Assembly (NCBI RefSeq): GCF_002870125.1
Contig: NZ_PNEO01000005.1
Span: 186,001-250,000 of the forward strand
DNA from: Burkholderia sp. WAC0059
GTDB taxonomy: Bacteria > Pseudomonadota > Gammaproteobacteria > Burkholderiales > Burkholderiaceae
Reading direction: 5' to 3'
DNA length: 64,000 nucleotides
Shown: one piece after another, positions 26,014-36,043 of the stretch
How the letters are laid out: every line of letters starts with the position of its first letter
How positions within the stretch are numbered: position 1 is the first letter of the stretch
Program-made: the position numbers and the translations under genes
Notes under the pieces: model-generated
Databases searched by the model: none
What the model saw: the letters and a program-made list of their open reading frames with translations, nothing else
What the model was told of the DNA's origin: nothing

Positions 26014-27129
26014 ATGATCCCTGTGTCGCGCAGTCGCCGTACCCCGTCGCCCCGCCGCGGGCCGCAATCGCCGTTGCTCCGCTCGCTGCGAGCCTTGGCC
26101 GGGCGCTTCGCACCGTATCCGCTCGCGGCCGCGCTCGCCGCGCCGCTCGTCGCGCAGGCCGCCCAGCCGACGCTCTACGTCGCCGACGTGGGCGGCTCGG
26201 TTCAGCAGCTATTCGACCAGAAGATCATTCCCGGCTTCGAGAAGACGCACGACGTGAAGGTCGTCTACGTAGCCGGCAATTCGAGCGACACGCTCGCGAA
26301 GCTGCAGGCACAGAAGGGCCACGAGCAGATCAACGTCGCGATCATGGACGACGGCCCGACCTACCAGGCGATGACGCTCGGCCTGTGCGGCAAGGTCGAC
26401 CCGGCGCCGGTGATGAACGACCTCTACCCGCTCGCGCATCTCGGCGACGACGCGGTCGGCATCGGCATGGTGGCGACCGGCATCGGCTACAACGCCGACG
26501 CGTTCAGGAAGCTCGGCCTGCCCGAGCCCGACTCGTGGAACGTGCTGGCCGACCCGCGCCTGAAGGGCAAGATCGGCATGCCGCCGATCACGAACACCTA
26601 CGGGCTGCACACGCTCGTCATGCTCGCCCGGATGAACGGCGGCGGCGAGAAGAACATCGACCCGGGTTTCGCCGCGATGAGCGGCAAGGTCGCGCCGAAC
26701 GTGCTTTCGTGGGCGCCGACGCCCGGCGAGATGGACAGCGAGATGCAGAACGGCGACGTGATCCTCGCGCCCTACGGCAGCGGCCGCGCCGTCGCGCTGC
26801 AAAACACCGGCTTCCCGCTCAAGTTCTTCTATCCGAAGGAAGGCGGGATCGCGCTGCAGGTCGGCGCCTGCCCCGTCGTCGAGAACGCGCAGCCGCAGTT
26901 GTCCCAGCAGTTCATCCAGTATCTGCTGAGCCCCGAGGTGCAGGCGCTGCAGGCGCAGGCGGCCGGCTACGGCCCGGTCAACAGGACCGTGAAGCTCGCG
27001 CCCGACGTCGCCGCGCGCGTGCCGTACGGGCCGGCGCAGATCGCGAAACTGGTCTCGCTGGACTGGACCACGATCAACCAGCATCGCGCCGAGTGGACCG
27101 AGCGCTGGAACCGCACCGTCGAACACTGA
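26014..27129 (+). CDS. ABC transporter substrate-binding protein (polyamine/opine type)
   Basis: A 371-residue periplasmic binding protein of the PotD/AfuA group. The N-terminus is long and Arg-rich before the hydrophobic core, with likely cleavage near AQA at about residue 50. The mature domain shows LYVADVGGSVQQLFDQKIIPGFEK and GNSSDTLAKLQAQKG, then VILAPYGSGRAVALQN. It leads an operon with ATPase and two permeases, and the following redox genes suggest that the imported compound is an amino acid, amine or opine that is oxidised at once. Confidence 0.83.
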   Translation: MIPVSRSRRTPSPRRGPQSPLLRSLRALAGRFAPYPLAAALAAPLVAQAAQPTLYVADVGGSVQQLFDQKIIPGFEKTHDVKVVYVAGNSSDTLAKLQAQKGHEQINVAIMDDGPTYQAMTLGLCGKVDPAPVMNDLYPLAHLGDDAVGIGMVATGIGYNADAFRKLGLPEPDSWNVLADPRLKGKIGMPPITNTYGLHTLVMLARMNGGGEKNIDPGFAAMSGKVAPNVLSWAPTPGEMDSEMQNGDVILAPYGSGRAVALQNTGFPLKFFYPKEGGIALQVGACPVVENAQPQLSQQFIQYLLSPEVQALQAQAAGYGPVNRTVKLAPDVAARVPYGPAQIAKLVSLDWTTINQHRAEWTERWNRTVEH

Positions 27130-27184
27130 GCATCGGGTCCGGCCGGGCGACCCCTCCTCCCCCTCGCCCGGCGAGAACAGACAC

Positions 27185-28250
<1,066 letters not shown>

Positions 28251-28264
<14 letters not shown>

Positions 28265-29126
28265 CGACGCCCGCGGCGGCGCCGCGCCCTGGCTGCTGAC
28301 GGGCCCCGCGCTGCTGCTGTTCAGCGTGATGCTGCTCGTGCCGCTCGCGCTCACGCTGGTGCTCTCGTTCCACGCGTTCGACGACGCCACGGGCGCCACG
28401 CTGCCCGCGTGGACCGCGAGGCAGTATCTGCGCGTCGTCGTCGACCCGTACTACGGGACGATCTTCCTGCGCACCGCGGCGCTCGCGATCGGCGTCACGC
28501 TGCTGTGCGTCGTGCTCGGCGTGCCCGAGACGCTGATCCTCGCGCGCATGCGCCGGCCCTGGCAGTCCCTCTGCCTGCTCGCGGTGCTGTGCCCGCTGAT
28601 GATCTCGGTCGTCGTGCGCACGCTCGGCTGGCAGATCCTGCTCGGCAACAACGGCGTCGTGAACGAGGCGCTGCAGGCGCTGCACCTCGCGTCGGGACCG
28701 GTGCAGCTCGTCTTCACGATGACCGGCATGGTGATCGCGCTCACGCACGTGATGGTGCCGTTCATGGTGCTCTCGATCTGGGCGACGCTGCAGAAGCTCG
28801 ACCCGCAGGTCGAGTGGGCCGGACTCTCGCTCGGCGGCTCGCGCTGGCAGGTGTTCCGTCGCGTGGTGCTGCCGCAGATCCTGCCGGGCGTGCTGTCGGG
28901 CTCGATCATCGTGTTCGCGCTGTCGGCCTCGGCGTTCGCGACGCCCGAGCTGATCGGCGGACGACGCCTGAAAGTGGTCGCGACCGCCGTCTACGACGAA
29001 TTTCTCGGCACGCTGAACTGGCCGCTCGGCGCGGCGATCGCGGTGCTGCTGCTGATCGCGAACGTCGCGATCGTGATGGGCTGCAGCCGCCTCGCCGAAC
29101 GCCGCTTCCGGCACATCTTCGACTGA
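28251..29126 (+). CDS. ABC transporter permease (PotB-like)
   Basis: A 291-residue inner-membrane protein with about six transmembrane segments. The EAA-type loop is EWAGLSLGGSRWQVFRRVVL, which contacts the ATPase. The ATG at 28251 has GGAGG just upstream, inside the ATPase gene. It pairs with the next permease to form the channel of the importer. Confidence 0.88.
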
Positions 29127-29142
29127 GAGGACCGTCAGCACG

Positions 29143-29940
29143 ATGAAACGCAACGGATTCTGGGGGCTCGCGTTCAACGCGCTCTTCCTCGTCTTCATGA
29201 TGGCGCCGCTCGTCGTCGTGATCCTCGTGTCGTTCACGGCGAAGGGCTATCTGTCGATGCCGTTCGACGGCGCGTCGCTGCGCTGGTTCCGCGCGATTCT
29301 CGACGACTCGGACATGCTCGACGCGATCTGGCTCTCGGTGCGGCTCGCGCTCGTCGCGGCGACCGTGGGCGTCGCGCTCGCGGTGCCGGCCGCGCTCGCG
29401 CTCTCGCGCTACCGCTTCCCGGGACGCGGCGCGCTGACGGGCTTCTTCCTCTCGCCGATGATGATTCCGGCCGTCGTGCTCGGCATCGCGTTCCTGCGCT
29501 TCCAGAGCCTGCTCGGGCTCGGCGGCTCGTTCGCCGCACTCTGCGCGGCCCACGTGGTGATCGTGCTGCCCTACGCGCTGCGGCTCACGCTGGCCTCCAC
29601 CGCTGGGCTCGACCGCGACGCGCAGCGCGCGGCGCTCTCGTGCGGCGCAAACCGCTTCACCGCGTTCTACCGCGTCGTGCTGCCGATGATCCGCACGGGC
29701 GTCGTCGGCGGCTGGGTGCTCGCGTTCATCCAGAGCTTCGACGAACTGACGATGACGCTGTTCATCGCCACGCCCGGCTCGAGCACGCTGCCCGTCGCGC
29801 TGTACAACGCGATCGCGCAGACCATCGACCCGCTCGTCGCGTCGGTCTCGACCGTGCTGATCGTCTGCACCGTCGTGCTGATGCTCGTGCTCGACCGGCT
29901 CGTCGGGCTCGACCGCGTATTGATCGGAGAAACACGATGA
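29143..29940 (+). CDS. ABC transporter permease (PotC-like)
   Basis: A 265-residue permease with six hydrophobic segments. The coupling loop is DAQRAALSCGANRFTAFYRV, and the C-terminal helix contains VSTVLIVCTVVLMLVLDRL. It follows the first permease by 16 bases and overlaps the downstream oxidoreductase by four bases (ATGA), which ties transport directly to the flavoenzyme genes in one operon. Confidence 0.88.
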   Translation: MKRNGFWGLAFNALFLVFMMAPLVVVILVSFTAKGYLSMPFDGASLRWFRAILDDSDMLDAIWLSVRLALVAATVGVALAVPAALALSRYRFPGRGALTGFFLSPMMIPAVVLGIAFLRFQSLLGLGGSFAALCAAHVVIVLPYALRLTLASTAGLDRDAQRAALSCGANRFTAFYRVVLPMIRTGVVGGWVLAFIQSFDELTMTLFIATPGSSTLPVALYNAIAQTIDPLVASVSTVLIVCTVVLMLVLDRLVGLDRVLIGETR

Positions 29941-31079
29941 CGAACGAAGCGTCGGGCACGCCCGACGTGCTGGTGATCGGCGGCGGCCTCGTCGGCTCCG
30001 CGCTCGCCTACGGGCTCGCGACGCAGGGCCGGCGCGTGACCGTGGTGGACGGCGACGACAACGCGCTGCGCGCGTCGCGCGGCAATTTCGGGCTGGTCTG
30101 GGTGCAGGGCAAGGGCCTCAAGCTCACGCCGTACGCGCGCTGGTCGCGCGGCTCGGCCGAACGCTGGCCTACGCTCGCCGCCGCGCTCGCGAACGAGACG
30201 GGCATCGACGTCGCGCTCAGGCAGCCGGGCGGTTTCTACTTCTGCTTTTCCGACGACGAGCTCGCCGCGCGCGAGCGCCAGCTTGCGACGCTGCGCGAGG
30301 CACTCGGCGGCGACTATCCGTTCCGGATGCTCGACGCGCGCGAGGTCCACGAGCGGATTCCGGCGCTCGGCCCCGAAGTCGTCGGCGCCAGCTATTCGCC
30401 GATGGACGGCCACGTGAACCCGCTCAAGCTGCTGCGCGCGCTGCATACCGCCATGCGCGCGCGCGGCGTCGCGCTGATCAACGGCGAGCAGATCGCGCGC
30501 ATCGCGCCCGAGGCCGGCGGCTTCGTCGCGCACGGACGCAGCCGCACGTTCCGCGCGCCGCGCATCGTGCTCGCGGCCGGGCTCGGCAACCGCTCGCTGG
30601 CGCCGCAGGTGGGCCTGCACGCGCCGGTCGCGCCCAACCGCGGCCAGGTGCTCGTGAGCGAGCGCGTCGCGCCGTTCCTCGACTATCCGACCCACAACGT
30701 CCGGCAGACCGACGAAGGCACCGTGCAGTTCGGCGACTCGCTCGAAGACGTCGGCTTCAACGACCAGACGACGACCGACGTGCTCTCGGCCATCGCGCGG
30801 CGCGGCGTGCGCGCGTTTCCGCAGCTCGCGCAGGTGCGGCTCGTGCGGATGTGGGCCGCGCTGCGCGTCTACAGCCCGGACGGCCTGCCGATCTACGACG
30901 AGTCCGCGCGCCATCCGGGCGCGTTCGTCGTGACCTGCCACAGCGGCGTGACGCTGGCCGCCGCGCATGCGCTGCGCGTGGCGCCGTGGATCGCGGGCGG
31001 GCTGCCGCCCGAGGACGTCGCCGCGTTTTCCGGGGCACGTTTTACCGCCGACGCGGCAGGCGCCGCGAGCCACTCATGA
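29937..31079 (+). CDS. DAO-type FAD oxidoreductase (opine/D-amino-acid oxidase-like)
   Basis: A 380-residue flavoprotein. VLVIGGGLVGSALAYGLA near the N-terminus binds FAD, and SRGNFGLVWVQGKG is characteristic of octopine/hydroxyproline-dehydrogenase beta subunits. The C-terminal VWAALRVYSPDGLPIYDE-type block closes the flavin site. It would oxidise the C-N bond of an imported secondary or D-amino acid. Because a second DAO subunit lies at the end of the operon, this protein may be either a second enzyme or an alternative beta subunit. Confidence 0.82.
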   Translation: MTNEASGTPDVLVIGGGLVGSALAYGLATQGRRVTVVDGDDNALRASRGNFGLVWVQGKGLKLTPYARWSRGSAERWPTLAAALANETGIDVALRQPGGFYFCFSDDELAARERQLATLREALGGDYPFRMLDAREVHERIPALGPEVVGASYSPMDGHVNPLKLLRALHTAMRARGVALINGEQIARIAPEAGGFVAHGRSRTFRAPRIVLAAGLGNRSLAPQVGLHAPVAPNRGQVLVSERVAPFLDYPTHNVRQTDEGTVQFGDSLEDVGFNDQTTTDVLSAIARRGVRAFPQLAQVRLVRMWAALRVYSPDGLPIYDESARHPGAFVVTCHSGVTLAAAHALRVAPWIAGGLPPEDVAAFSGARFTADAAGAASHS

Positions 31080-31215
31080 CGCGAGCCGGCTGCTGCTGCG
31101 CGATCGCGCCGAATGAAGTGCCGGGCGAGACGCCCGCCGCGCGATTCCGTCCGGCGCGCGCTGCCGCGCGAGCCCTGTCCCGTTCCCGTTTGCCGAATTC
31201 CGCCAGGTTCCGACC

Positions 31216-31581
31216 ATGACCGCCAAACCGCTTTTCACCCTGCTGGAGCCCGACGCGGCCGGCGCCCCCGTGCGTATCTGGTTCAACGACGCGCCGCTCG
31301 ACGTGCCCGACGGACGCTCCGTCGCGGCGGCGCTGTTCGCCGCCGGCGTGCGCCGCTTCCGCTCGACCCCGGTCAGCGGCGAAGCGCGCGCGCCGTACTG
31401 CATGATGGGCGCGTGCTTCGAGTGCCTCGTCGAGATCGACGGCGTGCCGGGTCGCCAGAGCTGCCTCGTCGCCGTGCGCGACGGCATGCGCATCCGCTCG
31501 CAGGAAGGCGCGCGCGACCTGCCGCCGCCGCAGGCATCCGGCACGGCCCGCAACGAAGGAGGAAAAGACGATGCACGCTGA
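31216..31581 (+). CDS. (2Fe-2S)-binding subunit of a multisubunit amine dehydrogenase
   Basis: A 121-residue ferredoxin-like subunit (Fer2_4 type). The ligands are C62, C67 and C70 in YCMMGACFEC, and C83. Proteins of this size and pattern are the gamma/HcnA-like subunits of opine oxidases, D-hydroxyproline dehydrogenases and hydrogen cyanide synthase, where the cluster carries electrons. It overlaps the next gene by 11 bases. The 136 bases before it hold no visible gene. Confidence 0.85.
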   Translation: MTAKPLFTLLEPDAAGAPVRIWFNDAPLDVPDGRSVAAALFAAGVRRFRSTPVSGEARAPYCMMGACFECLVEIDGVPGRQSCLVAVRDGMRIRSQEGARDLPPPQASGTARNEGGKDDAR

Positions 31582-32971
31582 ACCGGTCGACCTCGCCGTG
31601 ATCGGCGCCGGACCCGCGGGCCTCGCGGCGGCGACGCGCGCGGCCGCCACGGGCCTGTCGGTCGTGCTGCTCGACGAGCAGGACGCCGTGGGCGGGCAGA
31701 TCTATCGCGCGATCGAGCGCAGCGGCGCGCGCCGCCGCGCCGTGCTCGGCCCCGACTACGCGGCCGGCGCGGACCTCGCGGCGGCGTTCGCGCGCTCCGG
31801 CGCGCGCCACGTGCCGAACGCGTCGGTCTGGCAGGTCACGCGCGAACGCTCGGTGCATTACCTGCAGGACGGCAAGGTCGGCAGCTTCGCGGCGCGGCGC
31901 GTCGTGCTCGCGACCGGCGCGCTCGAGCGGCCGTTCCCGATTCCGGGCTGGACGCTGCCCGGCGTGATGACGGCCGGCGCCGCGCAGATTCTGCTCAAGG
32001 GCGCGGGCGAAGTGCCGGCCGAGCCGCCCGTGCTGGTCGGCTGCGGCCCGCTGCTGTACCTGCTCGCGTGGCAGTACGTGCAGGCCGGCGTCAAGGTGCG
32101 CGCCGTCGTCGACACGACGCGCAGCGAGGACCGCTGGCGCGCGAAGCGGCATCTGATCGACGCGTTGCGCGCGTGGCCGATGCTCTCGAAGGGGCTGCGC
32201 ATGATCCGCACGCTGCGCGCGGCCGGCGTGCCGATCCACGAGGCGGCGGACGACCTGCGCATCGAAGGCGTGCCCGGCGAGGACGGCACGCCGCGCGCGC
32301 AGACGCTGCGCTTCTCGGTGCGCGGCGTGCCGCAAAGCATCAACGCGAACCTGTTTCTGCTGCACCAGGGCGTCGTGCCGAACACGCAGTTCAGTTGGGC
32401 CGTGCGCGCCTCACATCGCTGGGACGACGCGCAGTTGTGCTTCGTGCCGGCGACCGACGAATGGGGCGAACTCGACGTCGAGGGCCTCTTCGTTGCCGGC
32501 GACGGCGCCGGCATCGGCGGCGCGCAGGTCGCGGCGCTCGCCGGCGAACTGAGCGCGCTCGCGGTGGCCGCGCAACTGGGCACGCTCGACGCTGCCGCGC
32601 GCGATCGCGCCGCCGCGCCGTTGCGTCGGCGCCTCGCCGACGCGCTGCGCATCCGGCCGTTCCTCGACAGCCTCTACCGGGCGCGCGAGGAAAACCGCGT
32701 TCCGCGCGAGGACAGCGTCACCGTATGCCGCTGCGAGGAAGTGAGCGCCGGCGAAGTGCGGCGCATCGTGGCGCTCGGCTGCCTCGGCCCGAACCAGGCG
32801 AAGTCGTTCAGCCGCTGCGGCATGGGCCCCTGCCAGGGGCGCCTGTGCGGCCTCACCGTCACCGAAACCATCGCGCAGGCGCGCGGCGTCAGCCCGGCCG
32901 AGGTCGGCTACTACCGGGTCCGGCCGCCGATCAAGCCGCTCACGCTCGGGGAGCTCGCCAGTGGTGAGTAA
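31571..32971 (+). CDS. FAD/NAD(P)-binding subunit with BFD-like [2Fe-2S] domain
   Basis: A 466-residue subunit of the HcnB/OoxA type. The first nucleotide fold is IGAGPAGLAAATRAA, with DEQDAVGGQIY; the second is VLVGCGPLLYLLAW, where the usual GxG pattern is partly altered. Near the C-terminus C386, C388, C416, C421 and C426 form a BFD-like iron-sulfur site (CRCEE, RCGMGPCQG). A GGAGG ribosome site supports the ATG at 31571. Together with its neighbours it would form a heteromultimeric dehydrogenase that passes electrons to the respiratory chain. Confidence 0.87.
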   Translation: MHAEPVDLAVIGAGPAGLAAATRAAATGLSVVLLDEQDAVGGQIYRAIERSGARRRAVLGPDYAAGADLAAAFARSGARHVPNASVWQVTRERSVHYLQDGKVGSFAARRVVLATGALERPFPIPGWTLPGVMTAGAAQILLKGAGEVPAEPPVLVGCGPLLYLLAWQYVQAGVKVRAVVDTTRSEDRWRAKRHLIDALRAWPMLSKGLRMIRTLRAAGVPIHEAADDLRIEGVPGEDGTPRAQTLRFSVRGVPQSINANLFLLHQGVVPNTQFSWAVRASHRWDDAQLCFVPATDEWGELDVEGLFVAGDGAGIGGAQVAALAGELSALAVAAQLGTLDAAARDRAAAPLRRRLADALRIRPFLDSLYRAREENRVPREDSVTVCRCEEVSAGEVRRIVALGCLGPNQAKSFSRCGMGPCQGRLCGLTVTETIAQARGVSPAEVGYYRVRPPIKPLTLGELASGE

Positions 32972-34121
32972 CACGAACCGCGCGGACGACGTGGGCGCCG
33001 ACGTGCTCGTGATCGGCGGCGGACTGCACGGCTCCAGCACCGCGTTTCATCTCGCGCGCCGCGGCGTGCGCGTGATCGTGCTCGAAGCCGACTACGTCGC
33101 GCGCCATTCGTCGGGCGTCAACGCAGGCGGCGTGCGCACGCTCGGGCGGCCGCTGCCCGAAATTCCGCTCGCGCTGATGTCGCGCGAAATCTGGCACGAC
33201 CTCGCGGCGACGATCGGCGACGATGGCGGTTTCGTGCCGGCCGGACAGATCAAGATCGCCGAGACCGACGCCGAACTCGACGCATGCCGCGCGCGCGTCG
33301 CCGAGCTGGAATCGCACGGCTTCACGCACGAGCAGATCATCGACCGCCGGACGCTGCTCGAACTGGAGCCCGCGCTCGCGCCGCACGTGACGGGCGGAAT
33401 CCGGGTCGAGCGCGACGGCTACGCGCTGCCGTACCGGACGACGTTCGCGTTCCGCCGCGCGGCCAGCGCGCTCGGCGCGGTCTTTCACGAGGGCACGCCG
33501 GCGCGGCGCATCGGGCAGCACGGCACGCGCTGGCAGGTCGACACGCCGCGCGGAACCTTCGCCGCGCCGCATCTCGTCGTGACGGCCGGCGCCTGGGCGG
33601 GGCAGCTCGCCGAACAGGTCGGCGAGTCCGTGCCGGTCCACCCGGAAGGGCTGATGCTGATGGTCACGCACCGGGTCGCGCCGTTCTGCCGGGCGACGCT
33701 CGGCGCGACAGGCCGGCCGCTGTCTTTCAAGCAGTTCGACAACGGCACCGTGGTGATCGGCGGCAAGCTGATCGGCATCGCGGACCTGCCGGGCCGCCAC
33801 GGCGAAGTCGATTTCGCGCGGCTCGTGCGCAGCGCGCGCACGGTGACGGACCTGTTCCCGCATCTGCGCGAACTCGGGATCAACCGCGCCTGGGCCGGCG
33901 TCGAGGCGTTCACCGACGACGGGCTGCCCGTGATCTCGCCGAGCGAGCGCGCGGCACACCTCACCTACTCGTTCGGTTATTGCGGCAGCGGCTTCCAGCT
34001 CGGGCCCGGTTGCGGCAAGCTCGTGTCCGAACTCGTGCTCGACGGCCGCGCGTCGTTGCCGCTCGACGCGTTTTCGATCGGGCGCTTCGCGAATCCGGCG
34101 CGGCCGTCGTACGCGCATTGA
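32961..34121 (+). CDS. DAO-type FAD subunit of the amine dehydrogenase
   Basis: A 386-residue flavoprotein with VLVIGGGLHGSSTAFHLARRG at its N-terminus and SGVNAGGVRTLGR behind the flavin loop. GVEAFTDDGLPVI and FGYCGSGFQLGPGCG near the end are usual for the family. It starts at GTG 32961 (a second GTG follows directly), overlapping the upstream stop, with GGGGAG before it. In size order (121, 466, 386 residues) the last three genes mirror HcnABC and opine/hydroxyproline dehydrogenase subunits; this is the substrate-oxidising one. Confidence 0.85.
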   Translation: MVSNTNRADDVGADVLVIGGGLHGSSTAFHLARRGVRVIVLEADYVARHSSGVNAGGVRTLGRPLPEIPLALMSREIWHDLAATIGDDGGFVPAGQIKIAETDAELDACRARVAELESHGFTHEQIIDRRTLLELEPALAPHVTGGIRVERDGYALPYRTTFAFRRAASALGAVFHEGTPARRIGQHGTRWQVDTPRGTFAAPHLVVTAGAWAGQLAEQVGESVPVHPEGLMLMVTHRVAPFCRATLGATGRPLSFKQFDNGTVVIGGKLIGIADLPGRHGEVDFARLVRSARTVTDLFPHLRELGINRAWAGVEAFTDDGLPVISPSERAAHLTYSFGYCGSGFQLGPGCGKLVSELVLDGRASLPLDAFSIGRFANPARPSYAH

Positions 34122-34168
34122 GACCGAAGCGGGCGACGCGGGACGAGCGGCGCTAACCCGGCATTGAC

Positions 34169-34654
34169 TTAACCCGGCGCGATATCCAGGTAGAGCGTCG
34201 CGCCGTCTTCCGCGGCCTCGATCCGCACCGGACCGGACGCCGTTGCCATGGCCTCGAAGCCGGCCTCGTCGACGCACACGACCGGCACGTCGATGCCATA
34301 AAGCTCGACCGCAACGATCGCCCCGATGGAAACGATGAGGTCCCGCTCCCGGAGCACGATGCCGACGGGTCCGGTGCCGTTGCGAATGGCTTCCGCGAGC
34401 ACGCTGCTGCTCGAGCTCGAGCCCTTGGCCTGCTCCATCACCATGATTTTTCCGGCGAGGCTCTGCCCGAACTGCGGATGCGTGCGGTCGACGATCCTGC
34501 CCGCCGTCGAGTCGTAGCCGCCCCAAAAACTCAGCGGCTTGTCGAGCGCGATCGTTTCGGCGCACGCGTTTCCCGGAACGAGAACGTCGCCCGTCAGAAC
34601 GCTGCCGGGAACGGTGCGGGAACCCGTCTGAATCGATGCGGACTTATCAGCCAT
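34169..34654 (-). CDS. Aconitase X swivel-domain subunit (small subunit)
   Basis: A 161-residue DUF126-type protein. It shows VLTGDVLVPGNACAETIALD, PLSFWGGYD, GKIMVMEQAKGSSSSSSVLAE and the terminal strand pattern of the AcnX swivel domain. Its start overlaps the end of the large-subunit gene by eight bases. In the two-subunit form of aconitase X the small part supplies the serine-rich loop of the active site, and the pair dehydrates cis-3-hydroxy-L-proline or, in archaea, mevalonate 5-phosphate. The first is far more likely here. Confidence 0.83.
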   Translation of the reverse strand: MADKSASIQTGSRTVPGSVLTGDVLVPGNACAETIALDKPLSFWGGYDSTAGRIVDRTHPQFGQSLAGKIMVMEQAKGSSSSSSVLAEAIRNGTGPVGIVLRERDLIVSIGAIVAVELYGIDVPVVCVDEAGFEAMATASGPVRIEAAEDGATLYLDIAPG

Positions 34655-35894
34655 CGAAACGCACCTTTCCTTCGAACGCGGAGCGGACGCACTCGCTCAT
34701 GCTGCCGTAGGCGACCGTCACGCCGATATTGGCCGGTGCGTAGGACGCCCACTTGCCGGAGTTGGTCATGACGATCCCGGACAGGTTCTTCATGACGGGG
34801 GTGATGTAGGTGCACGTGTCGACGACGATCTGAATGCCGCGTTGTTCGAGCCGGCCCGCGATGCCGAGCTCTTCGAGCTGCCACAGGATAAAGCGGCTCG
34901 TGTTCACGTAGAAGTCCGACTTCGGTCTGCCCTCGAAGCGATCGAGCAGCGCCTCGAGCTTGCCGAACTCGGCCACCGAGAAATGCGGCGTCCCGAGCGA
35001 CACCGCGACGAGATCGTCGCCGTCGCAAGCGTGGTTCAGCGTGCGGCGGATGTCGTCGAGGTCGGACAGGCCGACCGCGTGCGTGCGCTGCGGCGCCTGC
35101 CCATGAAATGCGGCTTCGAGCGTGGGCGCCTCGGGCGTGATGCCGACCGCGTGAAACAGCGCGACGGCCCCGCTGGACGCGGCGGCTGCGCCAAGCGCCT
35201 TCAGTTCGTCCTCGGTCGTGTCCGCCGGCAGGCCCGCGATGACCGGCACGATCGCGCCGGCGATCTTGCCGATCAGGAAGCCGAGCGCCGCGAAATAGAT
35301 GTCGCGGGACGCCAGGCCGGAAAAATCCGCGACGTCAAACAGTATCCGGCCGGCGCGATTGGCTTCCACGTGCAGCCCCGCGTACGGCGCCCGGCCTGTG
35401 ATGGCGGCGGCGAGGTCGAGAAAATCGCCGTAACGGCTGGTCCTCGCCCCGAGCACCGAATTGGCGAACACGATCGCGTTGGACTCGGCCCACGCGATCT
35501 GCTCGCCCCGCTTCGGCCGGTTCTTCAGTTGATACGGCGCGCACGTGAAGCTCGATTCGCAGCCCAGTTCGAGATGCGCGTCCATCAAGCGCTGCGCGTC
35601 CGACCGGATCTTCCCGTCGCCCCTGAACAGGTCGGGATGGATCAGGTCGAGCGAGCCGACGTTCAGCGTGGTCGGCACCGCCACCCGCGCCTCCGTCCGG
35701 ACGAAGAATTCGACGAAATCCAGACTGGTCTGCCCGTGATACAGGCACCCGTCGATGTGGGCGGATTCGATGTCGATCAGATGCGGAGCGGACATGACGT
35801 GGGCCGTGCGAGCGACGATGCGCATGGCCCGCGCCACGCCCTCGCCGAACGCGCCGTGCAACATCGCGGTGTCGCGCTCGCCTAGCTGCAGCAT
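34647..35894 (-). CDS. Aconitase X catalytic (large) subunit, cis-3-hydroxyproline dehydratase type
   Basis: A 415-residue DUF521 protein. MLQLGERDTAMLHGAFGEGV, HIDGCLYHG, CESSFTCAPYQ (C112, C118), AWAESNAIVFANSVLGARTSR and VVDTCTYITP (C361) match the large subunit of aconitase X. The cysteines are plausible iron-sulfur ligands. Bacterial members dehydrate cis-3-hydroxy-L-proline to 1-pyrroline-2-carboxylate. The hydroxyproline epimerase and ProC-like reductase nearby support that role. The substrate has not been shown here, and archaeal phosphomevalonate dehydratase is related. Confidence 0.82.
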   Translation of the reverse strand: MLQLGERDTAMLHGAFGEGVARAMRIVARTAHVMSAPHLIDIESAHIDGCLYHGQTSLDFVEFFVRTEARVAVPTTLNVGSLDLIHPDLFRGDGKIRSDAQRLMDAHLELGCESSFTCAPYQLKNRPKRGEQIAWAESNAIVFANSVLGARTSRYGDFLDLAAAITGRAPYAGLHVEANRAGRILFDVADFSGLASRDIYFAALGFLIGKIAGAIVPVIAGLPADTTEDELKALGAAAASSGAVALFHAVGITPEAPTLEAAFHGQAPQRTHAVGLSDLDDIRRTLNHACDGDDLVAVSLGTPHFSVAEFGKLEALLDRFEGRPKSDFYVNTSRFILWQLEELGIAGRLEQRGIQIVVDTCTYITPVMKNLSGIVMTNSGKWASYAPANIGVTVAYGSMSECVRSAFEGKVRFDG

Positions 35895-36043
35895 CCTGTT
35901 CCCCTCGTCACGTTGTCGGCCACATCATAGCCCCGGCTGCCGCAGACCGCGAGCGGCAAAAGCCGCAACGCGGCCGCCGGCACGCGTGACCCGCCGCACG
36001 CGCGCCGTGCGCGAGGCGGGTCGGCCGACGGACCGGGCACCCG

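Noticed and set aside
31216..34121. Hydrogen cyanide synthase hcnABC.
   Set aside because: Subunit sizes fit, but the genes are coupled to an ABC importer and a second DAO flavoprotein, which favours amine or opine catabolism. It remains a possible alternative.
34169..35894. Aconitase of the TCA cycle.
   Set aside because: The proteins belong to the aconitase X family, with a split swivel domain and no classical aconitase motifs.
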